In this document: positions 43,255-51,764 of the stretch, one piece after another
Layout of the letters: each line of letters begins with the position of its first letter
How positions within the stretch are numbered: the first letter of the stretch is position 1
Position numbers and translations under genes: made by a program
From: Candidatus Limnocylindrales bacterium
GTDB taxonomy: Bacteria; Desulfobacterota; Binatia; UBA1149; CAITLU01
Reading direction: 5' to 3'
DNA: 64,000 bases
Assembly: GCA_035571835.1 (NCBI GenBank)
Contig: DATNBU010000018.1
Span: 1-64,000, forward strand
Notes under the pieces: generated by a model
The model's input: the letters and a program-made list of their open reading frames with translations, nothing else
Database searches by the model: none
Told to the model about the DNA's origin: nothing

Positions 43255-46200
43255 ATGAAGCAACGATCCGCCACTCGCGCAAAACCGCAGGCGCCCGAAT
43301 CTTCCGCCGCACCAGCTGCATCCGATGCGGCGCGTGCCCACGTCGAGCCCGCATTTCCGATTGTCGGTATCGGCGCTTCCGCCGGCGGCCTCGACGCCTA
43401 CCGTACGCTGTTCTCGACGCTGCCGGCCGATTGCGGCGCGGCATTCGTGCTGATCCAGCATCTCGACCCTACGCGCAAGAGCCTGACGGCCGAGCTGGTC
43501 GGCGGGTACACGATGATGCCCGTCGTGCAGGCCGAAGAGGGGATGCGCGTCGAGATCGATCACGTCTACGTCATTCCGCCGAATACGTACCTTGGCATCC
43601 GCGATCGCACGCTGCGGCTGAGCGTGCCCGCCGAGTCGCGCAGCCTGCGCATGGCAGTCGATTTTTTCTTCGAGTCGCTGGCGGCTGCGGAGCACGATCG
43701 TGCGGTCGGCATCATTCTTTCCGGCAGCGGAACCGACGGCACCAACGGGCTGAAAGCCATCAAGGCCGCCGGCGGCCTGACGATGGTGCAGGATCCAAAA
43801 ACCGCGCAACACGACGGCATGCCGCGGAGCGCGATCGCGAGCGCCGATCACGTGCTTCCTGTCGAGCAGATGGCTTCGACGCTGCTTGACCACCTGCGCA
43901 GCAACGCCGGCAGTGAGGTCGCTGCCGAAACAGTCCCGAACGCCGTGTCGCATGCGCTCCTGGAAGCGATCGCCGTGCTGCAGGCGCGCACCAGCTTCGA
44001 CTTCAGCGGTTACAAGAAAGGGACGCTCCAGCGCCGCCTGCAGCACCGGATGAGCCTGCGCCGCATCGCCGCGATCGACGATTACACCGAGCTGCTGCGC
44101 ACCGATCCGGATGAAGCCTCCGCACTTTTTGCTGATCTTCTGATCAACGTGACCGGCTTCTTCCGCGATCCCGAGGCATGGCAGATTCTGCAGGAGAAAG
44201 TCGTACGGCCGATGGTGGCTGCGCAGCCCGTCGATGCCCCGATTCGGGTGTGGGTGCCCGCCTGCGCGTCCGGAGAAGAAGCGTATTCGATGGCGATCGT
44301 CTTTCTCGAAGAGCTCGAACAAGCGGGCAAGCGCTGCGAGCTTCAGATCTTTGCTTCGGACCTCGATACGGACGCGCTCGAGACCGCGCGCGCCGGCATC
44401 TATCCGGCAGCGGTTGTGAAGAACCTCGGGCCCCGGCGGACGGCCCGCTACTTTCTGCAGACCGAGCACGGCGTACGCGTCAGCAAGCAGCTTCGCGACA
44501 CGGTGGTTTTCGCGCAGCAGAGCCTGGTGCGCGATCCGCCGTTCTCGAAGCTCCAGCTCGTCAGTTGTCGCAACCTGCTGATCTATCTCGAGCAGCCGGT
44601 GCAGGACCGGCTCATTCCGCTCCTGCATTTCGCGCTGGTGAACGGCGGCTGTCTTTTCCTCGGGAGCGCCGAAGGCATCGGTCCGCACACGGACCTGTTC
44701 GAGGCCATCTCCGCAAAGTGGAGGATTTATCGACGCATCGGCCGGGCGCGTCACGAGCGGCTCGAGTTTCCGATCAGCGGTGCGCATCTGCCGATCGTGC
44801 ACGGAAGAATACCCGGCCCGCCGACACCGGCCCGCCTGGCCGCGCTCGCGCAGACCCTGATGCAGCGTTACTCGCCGGCCTGCGTGATCATCAACCGCAT
44901 CGGCGAGATTCTCTATTTCCACGGACCGACCGACGATTACCTGACGCGCCCCGACGGTTTGCCGACCAGGGATCTGATCGGCCAGGTGCGCGAGGGACTG
45001 CGCAGCAAGCTGCGCGGCGCGGTTCGCGACGCCATCCACGGCAAGCAGAAGGTGGTGGTCAGCGGCGTGCACGTGCGCCGCGGCGACAGTTTTCCACGAG
45101 TCCGCATCGTCGTGGAGCCGCTGCCGTCGACGACCGAGACCGAGAGCCTGTGGCTCGTCGTCATGGAAGACGAGACCGAATCCGACGACGTCGGGACGGC
45201 ACCGCCGGCGTCCGGAGAAGACATCGCCCACGTGCAGCAGCTCGAGTACGAGCTTCGCGCGACCAAGGAAGATCTTCATCAGACGATCGAAGAGCTGCGC
45301 GCATCCAACGAAGAGCTGATGTCGAGCAATGAGGAGCTGCAGTCGACCAACGAGGAGCTGGAAACGTCGAAGGAAGAGCTGCAGTCGCTCAACGAAGAGC
45401 TGACGACGGCCAACAGCCAGCTCGAGAACAAGATCGGCGAGCTCGAAGCGAGCAACAACGACCTCGACAACCTGCTCGCCAGCACCAACATCGCGACGCT
45501 GTTCCTCGACACGCAACTTCGTATCCGCCGGTTCACGCCGGCTGCCACGCGACTGTTCAGCCTGATCGCGGCGGATATCGGCCGACCGCTTTCCGACATT
45601 GCCCAGCGCTTCCGCGATCCGGCACTGCTGTCGGATGCGGCGCTGGTGCTGACCGAGTCGGTCACCCCGCGGCAGGAGGTCCAGGCCCAGGACGGCCGCT
45701 GGTACGTGCGCCAGGTGCTTCCGTACCGCACGCGCGACAACCGCACCGAAGGCGTCGTCATCACGATGTCGGACGTCGCGGCCGAAGCGATCGAGGAAGC
45801 CCGCCTGTACGCGGAAGCGATCGTCGACACGGTGCGCGAACCGCTGCTGGTGCTCGACGGCGATCTTCGCGTGGTCTCGGCCAACCGCTCCTTCTATTCG
45901 ACCTTCAAGGTGTCGAGCGCGGATACGGCCGGTCGCTCGCTGTACGAGCTCGGCGGCGGCGAATGGGACATCCCGCAGCTGCGTACGCTGCTCGGCGAGG
46001 TGCTTCCCAAGCAGCACGTGATGAACGATTTCCCGATGAAGCATGATTTCCTGACCACTGTCGGTCCGCGCAACCTGCTCCTCAATGCGCGCGCGCTGCT
46101 GCGTGGCGGAGACCGGCCCGGTCTCATCCTGCTCGCCATCGAGGACGTCACCGAGCGCATGCAGCTCCAGTCGGTGCTGCGCGAAAGCGAAGACCGCACC

Positions 46201-46962
46201 CGCAACGCAGAAGAAGCGAGGCGCCGCCACTCCGAGCTCGCGCACAGCCAGCGCATCAGCACGGTCGGCGAGCTCGCAAGCGGGCTCGCGCACGAGCTCA
46301 ACCAGCCGCTCGCGGCCATCGCGAACGAGGTCGAGGCGTGCGTGCGTTACCTTCGCGCCGGCAAGGCGGACCCTGTCAAGCTGTTGTCGCTGCTCGGCGA
46401 GGTTTCCAGCGAGGCGCTGCGCGCCAGCCAGATCGTCTCGCATCTGCGCAGCTTCATCGAAAAGGGATCCCCGACCTTCGAGCTGGCCGATCTCAACGAC
46501 ATCGCCAGAGACGTGGCGCGGCTGATGCGGCACGAGATCGAAAGCGCGCAGGTCTCTCTCGAGATCGACGCCGCGCGGCGTCAACTCCCGATCAATGCCG
46601 ATCGTATCCAGATCGAACAGATCATCGTGAACCTGATCCAGAATGCGATCGACTCGCAGCGCACCGTTCCCGGCGAATTGCGCAAGATCCGGCTGACGAC
46701 CAGGGCCGCATCCGGAATGGCCGAGCTCTCCGTCCGGGACAACGGCCCGAGGATGGCCACGGCGGATGCGGAGCGCATGTTCGAGCCGTTCTTTACGACC
46801 AAGGCCGAAGGGCTCGGCATGGGACTGGCGATCAGCCGAAGCATCATCGAAGCGCACCGCGGACGGGTGTGGGCGGAAACGCCGGGCACAGGCGATCGCG
46901 GAACCACCGTGTGTTTCTCGCTTCCGCTGCAGCGGCCGGGGCGCAAGCGAAGCGCCGGCTGA
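43255..46962 (+). CDS. CheB-CheR-PAS hybrid histidine kinase
   Basis: This 1235-residue cytoplasmic protein has a CheB methylesterase domain (about 34-215; Ser42 in GIGASAGG, Asp in SGSGTDGTNG), a CheR methyltransferase domain (about 235-480), a PAS-like domain, a long coiled coil rich in SNEELQSTNEELE (about 660-735), two PAS domains (about 735-965) and a HisKA/HATPase kinase (H-box GLAHELNQPLAAI, about 1010). There is no receiver domain. Such proteins are sensor kinases, not chemotaxis enzymes, in non-chemotactic bacteria. ATG 43255 follows AAGGTGAAAG. It lies 19 bp after the ndvB-like gene and just before a FixJ-type regulator, its likely phosphotransfer partner. Confidence 0.9.
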   Translation: MKQRSATRAKPQAPESSAAPAASDAARAHVEPAFPIVGIGASAGGLDAYRTLFSTLPADCGAAFVLIQHLDPTRKSLTAELVGGYTMMPVVQAEEGMRVEIDHVYVIPPNTYLGIRDRTLRLSVPAESRSLRMAVDFFFESLAAAEHDRAVGIILSGSGTDGTNGLKAIKAAGGLTMVQDPKTAQHDGMPRSAIASADHVLPVEQMASTLLDHLRSNAGSEVAAETVPNAVSHALLEAIAVLQARTSFDFSGYKKGTLQRRLQHRMSLRRIAAIDDYTELLRTDPDEASALFADLLINVTGFFRDPEAWQILQEKVVRPMVAAQPVDAPIRVWVPACASGEEAYSMAIVFLEELEQAGKRCELQIFASDLDTDALETARAGIYPAAVVKNLGPRRTARYFLQTEHGVRVSKQLRDTVVFAQQSLVRDPPFSKLQLVSCRNLLIYLEQPVQDRLIPLLHFALVNGGCLFLGSAEGIGPHTDLFEAISAKWRIYRRIGRARHERLEFPISGAHLPIVHGRIPGPPTPARLAALAQTLMQRYSPACVIINRIGEILYFHGPTDDYLTRPDGLPTRDLIGQVREGLRSKLRGAVRDAIHGKQKVVVSGVHVRRGDSFPRVRIVVEPLPSTTETESLWLVVMEDETESDDVGTAPPASGEDIAHVQQLEYELRATKEDLHQTIEELRASNEELMSSNEELQSTNEELETSKEELQSLNEELTTANSQLENKIGELEASNNDLDNLLASTNIATLFLDTQLRIRRFTPAATRLFSLIAADIGRPLSDIAQRFRDPALLSDAALVLTESVTPRQEVQAQDGRWYVRQVLPYRTRDNRTEGVVITMSDVAAEAIEEARLYAEAIVDTVREPLLVLDGDLRVVSANRSFYSTFKVSSADTAGRSLYELGGGEWDIPQLRTLLGEVLPKQHVMNDFPMKHDFLTTVGPRNLLLNARALLRGGDRPGLILLAIEDVTERMQLQSVLRESEDRTRNAEEARRRHSELAHSQRISTVGELASGLAHELNQPLAAIANEVEACVRYLRAGKADPVKLLSLLGEVSSEALRASQIVSHLRSFIEKGSPTFELADLNDIARDVARLMRHEIESAQVSLEIDAARRQLPINADRIQIEQIIVNLIQNAIDSQRTVPGELRKIRLTTRAASGMAELSVRDNGPRMATADAERMFEPFFTTKAEGLGMGLAISRSIIEAHRGRVWAETPGTGDRGTTVCFSLPLQRPGRKRSAG

Positions 46963-47001
46963 GACATGTCCCCGCAACGACGATCTCGCGCATAGGTAGA
47001 A

Positions 47002-47057
47002 CCACGCGCGTAGTTTTCCGACCTCCCCGGATTCCTACGTGCGTAGTATTGTCGGGG
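47002..47057 (+). promoter_or_regulatory. Two stress-island motif sites upstream of the first FixJ-type regulator
   Basis: Site one (47002-47030) reads CCACGCGCGTAG, TTT, TCCG, ACCTCCCCGG; site two (47036-47057) reads TACGTGCGTAG, TAT, TGTCG. Both point to the regulator, 75 and 48 bp before its start. This suggests autoregulation. Confidence 0.65.
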
Positions 47058-47104
47058 ATGAGAACGCATCTATCATCCGGAGCGAGCCACGAGGAGCGAA
47101 GCGC

Positions 47105-47719
47105 GTGACAGAACAGGCAGCAACGGTCTTTGTCGTCGACGACAACGTGAGCGTCCGCAACTCGATCTTCGAATTGCTGACTTCGGTTTCGCTGCCGGTC
47201 GAAACTTTCGCGACTTCCGAAGAGTTCCTTGCCGCGTACCGGCCGGAGCGGCCGGGTTGCCTGCTGCTCGACGTGAGGCTGAAAGACGGTAACGGCCTCG
47301 ATCTTCAGGACGAGCTCCAGCGGCGGCGCGCGACCCTTCCGGTGATCGTGCTGACCGGGCACGGCAACGTGCCGATGTCGGTGCGGGCACTCAAAGCCGG
47401 AGCGTTCGATTTCCTGCAGAAGCCTCCGCCGCCGGCGGTACTGGTCGAGAGAGTCCAGGCTGCGATCGGAAGCGACCGGGCCGCGCGCGCGCTGCTGTCG
47501 GAAAAACAGGTCGCCCTGAATCGCCTGTCGTCGCTCACGCCGCGCGAACGCGACGTGATGTCGCTGCTGGTGGCAGGCGAGACCTCCAAGGATGTCGCGT
47601 CGACGCTCGGGCTGAGCGTGCGGACCGTCGAAGGACATCGCCGCCGCGTCCTGTCCAAGCTCGACGTCACGTCGGCTGCGCAGCTCGTGCGCGTCGTGAT
47701 GACGGCCAGAGCCGCCTGA
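47105..47719 (+). CDS. FixJ/NarL-type response regulator 1
   Basis: This 204-residue regulator has a receiver domain (residues 5-120; acidic pair VVDDN, phospho-acceptor Asp in CLLLDVRL about 52, Thr in LTGHG, Lys in FLQKP) and a LuxR-type DNA-binding domain (about 140-200: LTPRERDVMSLLVAGETSKDVA, VRTVEGHRRRVLSKL). GTG 47105 follows GAGGAG and gives the same N-terminus as the paralogue at 48915. It lies 142 bp after the CheB/CheR-kinase gene. Phosphorylation by that kinase and binding to the nearby motif are inferred. Confidence 0.9.
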   Translation: MTEQAATVFVVDDNVSVRNSIFELLTSVSLPVETFATSEEFLAAYRPERPGCLLLDVRLKDGNGLDLQDELQRRRATLPVIVLTGHGNVPMSVRALKAGAFDFLQKPPPPAVLVERVQAAIGSDRAARALLSEKQVALNRLSSLTPRERDVMSLLVAGETSKDVASTLGLSVRTVEGHRRRVLSKLDVTSAAQLVRVVMTARAA

Positions 47720-47743
47720 TCCGTTATTCCCCGGTCAATCGAT

Positions 47744-47784
47744 CCCGCGAGGAAGATGGCCAAGCGCGCCGTCTTCCTCGCGGG
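47744..47784. terminator. Strong stem-loop after regulator 1
   Basis: CCCGCGAGGAAGATGGC (47744-47760) pairs with 47768-47784 in a 17-bp stem with one mismatch and a 7-nt loop. There is no T-tract, so it is a candidate terminator or mRNA-protecting hairpin 24 bp after the stop. Confidence 0.55.
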
Positions 47785-48070
47785 GGATGGAGAGTATCGC
47801 CGGCAAATGTCCCGCCAGGGAGGAGAATAAGGGACATTGCCTCCGACTCTCTACAGCGATGTGTCAGTGTGCGACATGTCGCACTCTAGCCGCGTCACGA
47901 TTCGCGACAAGAACGAACTTCTACTTGCGTAGAACTACGCGGGACGACCAGTGCGCAGACGCTGATGCACGCCCCGATCGCGCCCGCGTAGCTTCACGCG
48001 CGTACTTCTCCGATCTTTCGGACTTCCGCCAGTGCCGTAAGCTGGGCGAAGTTCGAACAAGGAGAACTTC
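47785..48070. promoter_or_regulatory. Spacer with two stress-island motif sites
   Basis: No gene is seen. An inverted arrangement CTACTTGCGTAGAACTACGC (47921-47940) and a forward site at 47995-48021 (CACGCGCGTAC, TTC, TCCG, ATCTTTCGG) lie upstream of the secreted protein gene at 48071; the second is 50 bp from its start. Confidence 0.6.
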
Positions 48071-48481
48071 ATGATGAACAGAATTCATTCCACGGTTTCT
48101 TTCGGGTTGGTCCTCGGTGTGCTCGCAACGGCTTCGGTCGTCGCGGCCGAGACGTCAACAGTCACCACAAAGTCCACGACCTATGTTGGTACGGTGTCGG
48201 AGGTCAATCCGGCGACCTCGACGATCGTCCTGCACTCGGAGGCATCACCCACTCCGGTAACGTACAGCTACACGAAGGAGACGACCTTCGTGGATTCGAC
48301 CGGCAAGGTCGTCTCGCAGGAAACGATCCGCAACTCGCCGGTCACGGTCGAGTACGCAACGGAAGGCGGCGTGACGGTTGCGCGCCGCGTCGTGCAGACC
48401 GGACCGAGTGTCGTCGTGACACCGCCGGCGGCAGGATCGGTTCACGAGAAGACGACGACCCGTACCGAAACCACGCACTGA
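48071..48481 (+). CDS. Small exported Thr/Val-rich protein
   Basis: This 136-residue protein has a signal peptide (MMNRIHSTVSFGLVLGVLATASVVAAE, cleavage near residue 27) and a beta-rich mature part with many Thr/Val/Ser residues (STIVLHSEASPTPVTYSYT; VTVEYATEGGVTVARRV). I recognise no family. AAGGAG at 48059 supports ATG 48071; ATG 48074 is equally possible. The motif site 50 bp upstream places it in the proposed regulon. Confidence 0.7.
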   Translation: MMNRIHSTVSFGLVLGVLATASVVAAETSTVTTKSTTYVGTVSEVNPATSTIVLHSEASPTPVTYSYTKETTFVDSTGKVVSQETIRNSPVTVEYATEGGVTVARRVVQTGPSVVVTPPAAGSVHEKTTTRTETTH

Positions 48482-48586
48482 TCTAACCCTCTTCGGAGAG
48501 CAGAACCCTTGGGCGCGCCGTCATTGCGGCACGCCCGAGGGCGCCCCGGACCCCTTCTCTTCGGCCTTCCCGAAAAGGAAATTCCA

Positions 48587-48763
48587 ATGAACAAGCTTCT
48601 TGTCGCCTTCAGCGTTCTCGCGTTCACTACGGTGGCCTCCGGCTGCAGCTGCGAGCGTCGCACCACCACGACCACGCACGAGAGCGTGCAGAGCGTCCCG
48701 GCCGAGCCGGTCGTCGTGGAAAAACGGACCTCGACTCACGTGGAAACACATACGACCGAGTAG
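48587..48763 (+). CDS. Small lipoprotein
   Basis: This 58-residue protein has a lipoprotein signal (MNKLLVAFSVLAFTTVASGC, lipobox ASGC at residue 20) and a Thr/Val/Glu-rich mature part (TTTTTHESVQSVP, VETHTTE). AAAGGAA precedes ATG 48587. It resembles in style the Thr-rich protein just upstream. No family recognised. Confidence 0.65.
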   Translation: MNKLLVAFSVLAFTTVASGCSCERRTTTTTHESVQSVPAEPVVVEKRTSTHVETHTTE

Positions 48764-48914
48764 GCAGGACCGACCCGTTCTTTGCGAGCGCGCGTCCGTT
48801 CGACGCTCGCGTCGAGCGGTGACCGCTGTCACGGAGAGAATGTCTCTTGATCTAGGAAAAGCAGCGGGAGACAGTCCCGCAAGGCGTTGAGCTGTGCCCC
48901 AGCAATCCCCACAG

Positions 48915-49541
48915 ATGACCGAGCAAGCAGCTACCGTCTTCGTGGTCGACGACGACGCGGCCGTTCGCCGTTCGCTCTGCGAGCTGTTCGCGTCGGTGTC
49001 GCTTCCGGTCGAGGCGTATTCGTCCAGCCGCGAGTTCCTGGATGCCTTCGATCCGCGTCGCCCAGGCTGCCTGCTTCTCGACATGCGACTGAAGGAAGGC
49101 AGCGGTCTCGATCTCCAGGACGAGCTGCGCCGGCGCGACGTGCGCCTGCCGATCATCGTGCTGACGGGGCATGGCGACGTGGCGAGCTCGGTGCGCGCGC
49201 TCAAGGCAGGAGCGTTCGATTTCCTCCAGAAGCCTCCGCCGCCGGCGGAGCTCCTCGACAGAATTTACGCTGCGATCGAAAACGATCGCGCCGCACGCGA
49301 AGCGGCCTCGCGGCGGGCCGAAGGGCTCGACCGCCTTTCGTCGCTGACCCCGCGCGAGCGGGAAGTGATGGCGCTCCTGGTCGCGGGCAGTACCTCCAAG
49401 GAAGTCGCCTACGACATGGGCATCAGCGTGCGCACCATAGAAGGGCACCGGCGCCGGATCCTGTCGAAGCTGCAGGTGACGTCGGCGGCGCAGCTCGTGC
49501 GCTTCGTGATGAATGCGCGCGGCGACAAGACCGAAGACTGA
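48915..49541 (+). CDS. FixJ/NarL-type response regulator 2
   Basis: This 208-residue regulator is a close paralogue of the one at 47105: the two share TEQAATVFVVDD, RPGCLLLD, GSGLDLQDEL, ALKAGAFDFLQKPPPPA and the C-terminal HTH. All receiver residues are present (DDD, Asp in CLLLDMRL, Lys in FLQKP). The start is set at ATG 48915 by homology; GTG 48894 is an alternative that adds seven residues. No motif copy is seen in its own upstream gap. HNH element copy 2 begins within 30 bp of its stop. Confidence 0.88.
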   Translation: MTEQAATVFVVDDDAAVRRSLCELFASVSLPVEAYSSSREFLDAFDPRRPGCLLLDMRLKEGSGLDLQDELRRRDVRLPIIVLTGHGDVASSVRALKAGAFDFLQKPPPPAELLDRIYAAIENDRAAREAASRRAEGLDRLSSLTPREREVMALLVAGSTSKEVAYDMGISVRTIEGHRRRILSKLQVTSAAQLVRFVMNARGDKTED

Positions 49542-50104
49542 GGAAAGGGTGTTCGTGGATTGGTGTGGGTGTCGATGCCGCTACCGACGATGGCTTTGTT
49601 GTTACGATGCGCAGCACGGCCAGCGCGCTATGTGGCTGCTGCAGCGAACATTCCCCGGGGAATGTGACCCAGGTTTCGTCTGATGCATCAGCGCTCAGAG
49701 TGATCGGTGTCTTGAGCATCTGCAGCGGGGCGCGACGGCGACGGATCCGAAGGTTTGTCGGATAGTACGCGCGCGGCGTCGCGCAACGTCAGCGGGACGG
49801 CAAGGTCGAGAGTGCTCTGCTCGACCTCGCGCACTCATCTGGTCGCGTCCTGCCGGGCGCGAATCACGGCCAGCTATGACACTTTTGTTATCGAAGCGTC
49901 GTCGCGATGTCGATTTCGCTTGACGCGGTTTTTCGTCGCTTGACGTCGCGTATAGCGAAGCGAAACGGAGCGCACGGATTTTTTCGCCGACTTCGAGCGT
50001 TACGCCGCTCGGATCTCGCGGCTTGTCGCGACAGGCGCATGTCTCTGAGCGGTCGCGTCCTTGGGACGAACGACGCCTGAAAAACCCGTGTTACAAGGGT
50101 CGTC
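49542..50104. other. Left arm of HNH element copy 2
   Basis: From about 49565 this 560-bp stretch is homologous to 9055-9583 (inverted) and, for its first 130 bp, to 20542-20672. It contains the palindrome at 49648. A minus-strand frame (49719 down to 49423) reads TFPGECS across the palindrome and is similar in copies 1 and 3; I treat it as element sequence, not a gene. Confidence 0.6.
49648..49665. repeat. 18-bp palindrome, left end of element copy 2
   Basis: Perfect ACATTCCCCGGGGAATGT, about 83 bp inside the left edge. Confidence 0.9.
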
Positions 50105-51304
50105 ATGACGACATCCTTCGACAGCGTTGCAAAACTCTCCGAACAGGAACTGCTCGATCACTTCGAGTGCCTCGTCGCTCGCGACCGTCGTACTACTGCG
50201 GCGCTTCTCGTCGCCATCGCCGAGATCGACGAGCGCAAGCTCTGGGCCAAGCATGCCTGCTCCTCCATGTTCAGCTTCTGCATGGAGCGCTTCCACATGT
50301 CGGAGCAGGTAACTGCGAAACGGCTCTGGGCTGCGCGTACGGCGCGCCGCTTTCCGGTCGTGCTGGACCTGGTCGCACGCGGCGAGCTGCATCTCAGCGC
50401 GATCCATCTGCTGGCCAGGCATCTGACGACCGAGAACCACCTGCGAGTGCTCGAGCGCGCCAGGCACAAGAGTTCGCGCGAGGTCGAGCGGCTGGTTGCC
50501 GAGCTGGCGCCGCGAGCGGATGTGGCGTCGCGTATTCGTGCGATGCCCAGGGCTCGCGCAGGGTGCGCGGCGAACAATGGGCCGGCGGTGGCAGCGCCAA
50601 CGTTGGACGACACTGCGATCGCTCCACCGTCAGCGCAGCCGGCAAAAGTGACGAAGCCGATCGTTCCGCTCAGCCCGCGTCGTTACAAGATCGAGATCAC
50701 CGTAGACGAAGCCACGCACGACAAGCTCCGGTCGCTTCAGGATCTGCTCGGCCGCTCGGCGACCGGTCGCGACGCAGCCGCGATCATAAGTCGTGCGATC
50801 GACGTGCTGCTCGTCCGGACACTCGCGCGCAAGGCAGGCTCGACCGATCGACCGAAATCGACGACGTCGCCGAAAGAAAAATGCACCGATCGACCGGGGT
50901 CGACCACGTCGACGAACGCGGAATGCCCCGACTGTCCCGCCACAATGCCCGCGGCCGATACAGCCGCTTCGCAGCGAGAACAGCGATCCCGGACAATCCC
51001 CGCAGCCGTGCGGCGTGAGGTATGGCGACGCGACTCGGGACGCTGCCGCTACGTAGACGGCCGCGGACGTCGCTGCCGCGAGACGGGCAACATCGACTTC
51101 CACCACAAAGCTCCGTTCGCCATGGGCGGACCTCCTACGCCGGCTAACATCGAGCTGCGCTGCGCGGCACACAACCAGTATCAGGCCGACCTCGACTTCG
51201 GCCGCGCCTTCATGCACGCGAAGCGTGGCAATCTCGCCGATGCGCGAACATTCCCCGGGGAATGTCGTGCCGTCGACGGCGGCGCGATGGCGGCCGCTCC
51301 GTGA
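50105..51304 (+). CDS. HNH endonuclease (DUF222/13E12-like), element copy 2
   Basis: This 399-residue protein is about 90% identical by eye to copy 1 outside the linker, where copy 1 carries an extra 45 residues. The N-terminal helical domain (residues 1-140) includes ELLDHFECLVARDRRTTAAL and HLSAIHLLARHLT. The HNH nuclease is at residues 300-380 (RRDSGRCRY, FHHKAPF, NIELRCAAHNQYQ). The C-terminus crosses the palindrome as TFPGECR. Strong conservation in the nuclease part and divergence in the linker suggest the protein is still under selection. Confidence 0.87.
   Translation: MTTSFDSVAKLSEQELLDHFECLVARDRRTTAALLVAIAEIDERKLWAKHACSSMFSFCMERFHMSEQVTAKRLWAARTARRFPVVLDLVARGELHLSAIHLLARHLTTENHLRVLERARHKSSREVERLVAELAPRADVASRIRAMPRARAGCAANNGPAVAAPTLDDTAIAPPSAQPAKVTKPIVPLSPRRYKIEITVDEATHDKLRSLQDLLGRSATGRDAAAIISRAIDVLLVRTLARKAGSTDRPKSTTSPKEKCTDRPGSTTSTNAECPDCPATMPAADTAASQREQRSRTIPAAVRREVWRRDSGRCRYVDGRGRRCRETGNIDFHHKAPFAMGGPPTPANIELRCAAHNQYQADLDFGRAFMHAKRGNLADARTFPGECRAVDGGAMAAAP
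51248..51265. repeat. 18-bp palindrome, right end of element copy 2
   Basis: Perfect ACATTCCCCGGGGAATGT inside the 3' end of the HNH gene. Confidence 0.9.
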
Positions 51305-51445
51305 AGACGTCGGAAGACGTCGTCGGAGTCCGGATCTTGTCGATGTAGATTGTCCTGGTAGCGAAGGCGCGCGCGAATTCCTCGCGCGTTCGCCGAACAT
51401 ACCGACGACCGTCTGCTCGGACCGAATCCACCGAAGCGACAGGAG

Positions 51446-51570
51446 TCAGACAAACGCGACGGCGAGGTGCGACAGAAATCAGACACGCGACGGTGAGGCG
51501 CGACAGGAATCAGACACGCGACGGCGAGGTGCGACAGAAATCAGAAAGGCGACGGGCGAGGTGCGACGCC
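51446..51570. repeat. 31-bp tandem repeat, about four units
   Basis: The unit begins TCAGACACGCGACGGCGAGG and repeats at 51446, 51479, 51510 and 51541 (last partial). It lies just outside the right end of element copy 2 in a gene-free stretch. Confidence 0.85.
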
Positions 51571-51679
51571 CCATCCGCAGGACGTCCCAAGTCTCCCATC
51601 GCTGGCAGCAGTGGTCTGGGCCTGGAAATCAGGCTGGTTGCGCGCGGCTCCAGGACCTCGAAGGACCCATACCAACCCG

Positions 51680-51757
51680 CGACGAGCCCGAAAAACTCGT
51701 CGGGCGAAGGACTTCGCAGCCCATGCCGTCGCGAGACGCGCGGCATGGGCTGCGAAG
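51680..51757 (-). terminator. Two hairpins after the orphan LuxR-type gene
   Basis: CTTCGCAGCCCATGCCG (51712-51728) pairs perfectly with 51741-51757, a 17-bp stem with a 12-nt loop. A second smaller hairpin, GACGAGCCCGAAAAACTCGTC, lies at about 51681. Together they should terminate the minus-strand gene that stops at 51765. Confidence 0.7.
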
Positions 51758-51764
51758 CTTTCCG

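Larger units (their letters stand above)
49565..51425 (+). mobile_element. HNH-endonuclease element, copy 2 (full length)
   Basis: About 1.86 kb homologous to copy 1 (7530-9583). It includes both perfect palindromes (49648-49665 and 51248-51265), the HNH gene and about 120 bp downstream, through GGATCTTGTCGATGTAG and CGCCGAACATACCGACGACC. The two full copies lie 40 kb apart in opposite orientation. It sits between the second response regulator and the orphan LuxR gene. Confidence 0.78.

Noticed and set aside
43255-44700. Chemotaxis methylesterase/methyltransferase
   Set aside because: No other chemotaxis gene is present; CheB-CheR-PAS-kinase fusions act as sensors in many non-chemotactic bacteria.
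42820-46977. Very long open frame antisense to the glucan synthase end and the CheB-CheR kinase
   Set aside because: The sense strand has clear conserved domains over the whole length. Long antisense frames are expected in GC-rich genes, and the antisense translation is rich in Arg/Ala/His with no domain.
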